Origin: Corynebacterium sp.
GTDB taxonomy: Bacteria > Actinomycetota > Actinomycetes > Mycobacteriales > Mycobacteriaceae
Direction of reading: 5' to 3'
Length of the DNA: 7,223 bases
NCBI GenBank assembly: GCA_030450335.1
Contig: JAKDIS010000116.1
Span: 1 to 7,223 of the forward strand
The first letter of the stretch is position 1. The number at the start of each line of letters is the position of its first letter. The position numbers and the translations under genes were made by a program. Below are positions 5,516 through 7,223 of this stretch, piece after piece. A model generated the notes under the pieces. It had not been told where the DNA came from. It did not search any database and saw only the letters and a list, made by a program, of their open reading frames with translations.

Positions 5516-6403
5516 CTAGCGGAAATTGGATGCGTTGATGACGTTGAAGATCTTGAGATCCCCGCCCTGCTCGATGATCGCGACCATTCCCTTGTAGTCG
5601 CCCGAGCTGTCCGCGATCCCGACGATCCGGCGTGATTTGGCCTCTTCCTCGGAGAACCCGTCATCGACGAAGGACTCGAAGTCAGCTCCACCACCCAGAA
5701 CCGCCATGTGCTCCGGATTGATCGAGGTCTGCGCGTGAAGGCCGCCACCTGAGAACAGCGAGTCCATACCGCTGAACGAACTGCTGCGGCCCTCCCCGAC
5801 GTTCATCGCCTGCATCAGCTCATCCCGGTACTGGTAGGTAGTATTCTCCCGCAACCAGGTACGGAGCTCGTCGGAGTCCGAGTGGTCGAGCATGTCGTCC
5901 ACCAGCGCGATGGCGTCCGGATCGTCCTGCTGCCCGGAGTCCCCGCCCGTCAACGCGCCGAGTCCCCAGCCGACCAGCAGGACGACCACGGCGGTGACCA
6001 CCGCGGTGATGCCGATGGCCAGGCCCTTGGACTGGCGGAACGAGTCCTGGACCTGACGGCCGGCGGCACCCGCCTTGTCGCCGGCGTTGCGGGCGAACTG
6101 GCCTGCCTGCCCCTGCTGCCCCTGCTCTCCCTGCTGTCCCGCCGGAGGTCCGACGTCGAGCGCAGCGAGCTCCTTCAGCGACGCCACGTCGATGTCCTCG
6201 GCGTTCGGGTCGCCGAGCCTCTGGTCGTACAGCGAGCGCCGGGTATCGTTGCCGACGACCGCGCGTGCGGTGGTCAGCTCGTCGAGCGCCGCAGCATCGT
6301 CCTGCGGTGTCGCGGCCATCCGGTCGGCGAGAACCCGGTCCAGCTCCCCCGTGGGAGCGCTCCGGTCCAGCCCCAGGGACTGGTAGATGTCATAGTGTGC
6401 CAT
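5516..6403 (-). CDS. J-domain-like N-terminus, single-pass membrane protein (paralogue B)
   Basis: This 295-residue paralogue of the neighbouring gene has the same layout. It has a J-like N-terminus (MAHYDIYQSLGL, then TARAVVGNDTRRSLYDQRL) without HPD; the loop reads TPQDD. A Gln/Gly linker (QQGEQGQQGQAGQ, about 90-102) precedes the stretch GQFARNAGDKAGAAGRQVQDSFRQS. The membrane helix (about 127-151) contains GITAVVTAVVV, identical to paralogue A. By my hand count 51 of the first 82 residues match A without gaps, whereas the C-terminal domain is clearly less alike. I start it at ATG 6403, not at the in-frame start 14 codons upstream, because GAGGGAAG lies 7 nt before 6403 and A begins with the same MAHYD. 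It is first in a two-gene unit placed behind the purL terminator. Function unknown. Confidence 0.88.
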   Translation of the reverse strand: MAHYDIYQSLGLDRSAPTGELDRVLADRMAATPQDDAAALDELTTARAVVGNDTRRSLYDQRLGDPNAEDIDVASLKELAALDVGPPAGQQGEQGQQGQAGQFARNAGDKAGAAGRQVQDSFRQSKGLAIGITAVVTAVVVLLVGWGLGALTGGDSGQQDDPDAIALVDDMLDHSDSDELRTWLRENTTYQYRDELMQAMNVGEGRSSSFSGMDSLFSGGGLHAQTSINPEHMAVLGGGADFESFVDDGFSEEEAKSRRIVGIADSSGDYKGMVAIIEQGGDLKIFNVINASNFR

Positions 6404-6422
6404 GAGAATTCTTCCCTCGTGA

Positions 6423-6428
6423 AACGTA
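6423..6428 (-). promoter_or_regulatory. Possible -10 box of the J-like gene pair
   Basis: On the - strand TACGTT fits TANNNT and would start transcription near 6416, about 13 nt before the ATG at 6403. No convincing -35 is present, so this is a weak call. Some promoter is needed here because purL transcription should stop at the terminator just upstream. Confidence 0.25.
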
Positions 6429-6431
6429 GGA

Positions 6432-6444
6432 TGCCATGCTGGCA
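6432..6444. promoter_or_regulatory. Possible operator: TGCCA-TGC-TGGCA inverted repeat
   Basis: A perfect 5-bp inverted repeat with a 3-bp spacer lies just upstream of the proposed -10 box of the J-like gene pair, inside the expected promoter spacer. That position and symmetry suit a dimeric regulator. It is short enough to have arisen by chance. Confidence 0.3.
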
Positions 6445-6478
6445 CCCAGTGAAGTCAGTGGAAGGTTATCAACAACAC

Positions 6479-6521
6479 ATATAAAAAGAACCCGCCGTGG
6501 GGAGATTTCCCCACGGCGGGT
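6479..6521 (-). terminator. Rho-independent terminator of purL
   Basis: A perfect 14-bp stem (6490-6503 with 6508-6521) with a 4-nt loop is followed, on the - strand, by TTCTTTTTAT. This is a canonical intrinsic terminator and begins about 22 bp after the purL stop. It separates the purine gene from the J-like membrane protein pair transcribed in the same direction. On the + strand no T-run follows, so it is one-directional. Confidence 0.93.
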
Positions 6522-6543
6522 CTCAGAACCTGGCGGTGCCGAG

Positions 6544-7223
6544 CTACTCCACCACGGAGTTCGCTCCCACGGCGTGGCTGAACAGGGACGGCAGCGTGCC
6601 CTCCCAGGCAGCCTTCGCCTCGGTGACCGGCAGCGAGAACTCCGCGCCGGCGGTGGTCACGGCGATCGTGGCGTCCTGCGAATCCTCCACGGAGACGCTG
6701 GAACCGATGCGGCTGACCGGCACACCGTTGTCGGCGAACACAGCCTCGACCTTGTCCACGGCCGAGGGGTCGGAGGCGTCCACGGCGACGAGCACGCGCG
6801 TGGCGGTCTCGGAGAACAGCCCGGTGAACACGTCGGCGACAGCCTCACCGGTGGTCGCGTCGGACGCCAGCGCGGCCAGCGGGTCCACGGAGACAGACGC
6901 GCCGGACTGCACCGCGTACTCCACGACCGCCTGGGACAGGCCGCCCTCGGAAAGGTCGTGGGCCGAGGCGACGGCGCCCCGCAACTGACCCATGGCCGTA
7001 CCGAGCTTCTGCTCGGCACCCAGGTCCACCGTCGGCGGCATTCCGGCCAGGGTGGAGTGGGCGACCTGCTGCCAGATCGAGCCACCGAGTTCGTCGGAGG
7101 TCTCCGCGCCGGCGAGCAGCAGCACGTGGTCGCCACCGGTCGGGCGGGTGGGGATGCGGGTGGCGACGTCGTCGATGGTGCCGAGCACGGCGATCACCGG
7201 GGTGGGCAGGATCGCCTCGGAAC
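6544..7223 (-). CDS. purL: Phosphoribosylformylglycinamidine synthase, PurL subunit (C-terminal part)
   Basis: The last ~226 residues of PurL are present; the gene continues beyond the right edge, so its start is not visible. PurL (FGAM synthase II) converts FGAR, ATP and ammonia from PurQ into FGAM, step 4 of purine synthesis. Visible family features are LPTPVIAVLGTIDD near the left end of the fragment, followed by a segment reading LLLAGAETSDELGGS. Then comes AHDLSEGGLSQAVVE (around 6925-6965), typical of the AIR-synthase-like C-terminal half, and the tail ends FSHAVGANSVVE. Stop is TAG and a strong terminator follows. The open frame continues to the window edge with codons reading SEAILPTP, which confirms it is an internal fragment rather than a gene starting at the in-frame GTG near 7197. 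Confidence 0.95.
   Translation of the reverse strand, partial: SEAILPTPVIAVLGTIDDVATRIPTRPTGGDHVLLLAGAETSDELGGSIWQQVAHSTLAGMPPTVDLGAEQKLGTAMGQLRGAVASAHDLSEGGLSQAVVEYAVQSGASVSVDPLAALASDATTGEAVADVFTGLFSETATRVLVAVDASDPSAVDKVEAVFADNGVPVSRIGSSVSVEDSQDATIAVTTAGAEFSLPVTEAKAAWEGTLPSLFSHAVGANSVVE

Noticed and set aside
6404..6445. 14-codon N-terminal extension of paralogue B
   Set aside because: The paralogue begins with the same MAHYD, and a good ribosome binding site precedes the internal ATG at 6403.
5882..6484. + strand open frame opposite paralogue B
   Set aside because: Antisense to a gene supported by its paralogue; it would also run into the purL terminator hairpin region.

Overview
The window looks like a high-GC actinobacterium, most probably a Corynebacterium. 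The reasons are the actinobacterial DUF3073 protein, the bacterial SCP-like protein, TANNNT-type -10 boxes placed so that transcripts would be leaderless, and the purL / thioesterase / SCP-like / purM / DUF3073 neighbourhood that I recall from corynebacteria. The species cannot be named from the sequence.

Layout. On the + strand there is a YgfZ-type folate-binding iron-sulfur cluster protein (48-1277) with a promoter that appears to start transcription at the GTG start codon. A small DUF3073 protein follows (1443-1622) with its own promoter and a strong terminator hairpin. Next comes a repeat-rich convergent intergenic region (about 1720-1867). It holds an 11-bp tandem repeat, a perfect 25-bp inverted repeat and a 14-bp duplication of the purM stop region. 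On the - strand are purM (1868-2968) and a small SCP-like protein (3062-3457). A two-domain hotdog acyl-CoA thioesterase (3552-4580, +) is transcribed divergently from the SCP-like gene. Facing it, with stop codons abutting and no gap, is a tandem pair of paralogous membrane proteins (4581-5480 and 5516-6403, both -). Each has a J-domain-like N-terminus lacking HPD, a low-complexity linker, an amphipathic stretch, one transmembrane helix and a divergent C-terminal domain. A canonical terminator (6479-6521) then closes purL, whose last ~226 codons run off the right edge.

How it fits together. purL and purM encode steps 4 and 5 of de novo IMP synthesis (FGAR to FGAM, FGAM to AIR). The purF gene expected next to purM is not there; only 93 bp separate purM from the SCP-like gene. 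The part least explained by known families is the J-like membrane protein pair, which sits between purL and the thioesterase as a separate transcription unit behind the purL terminator.
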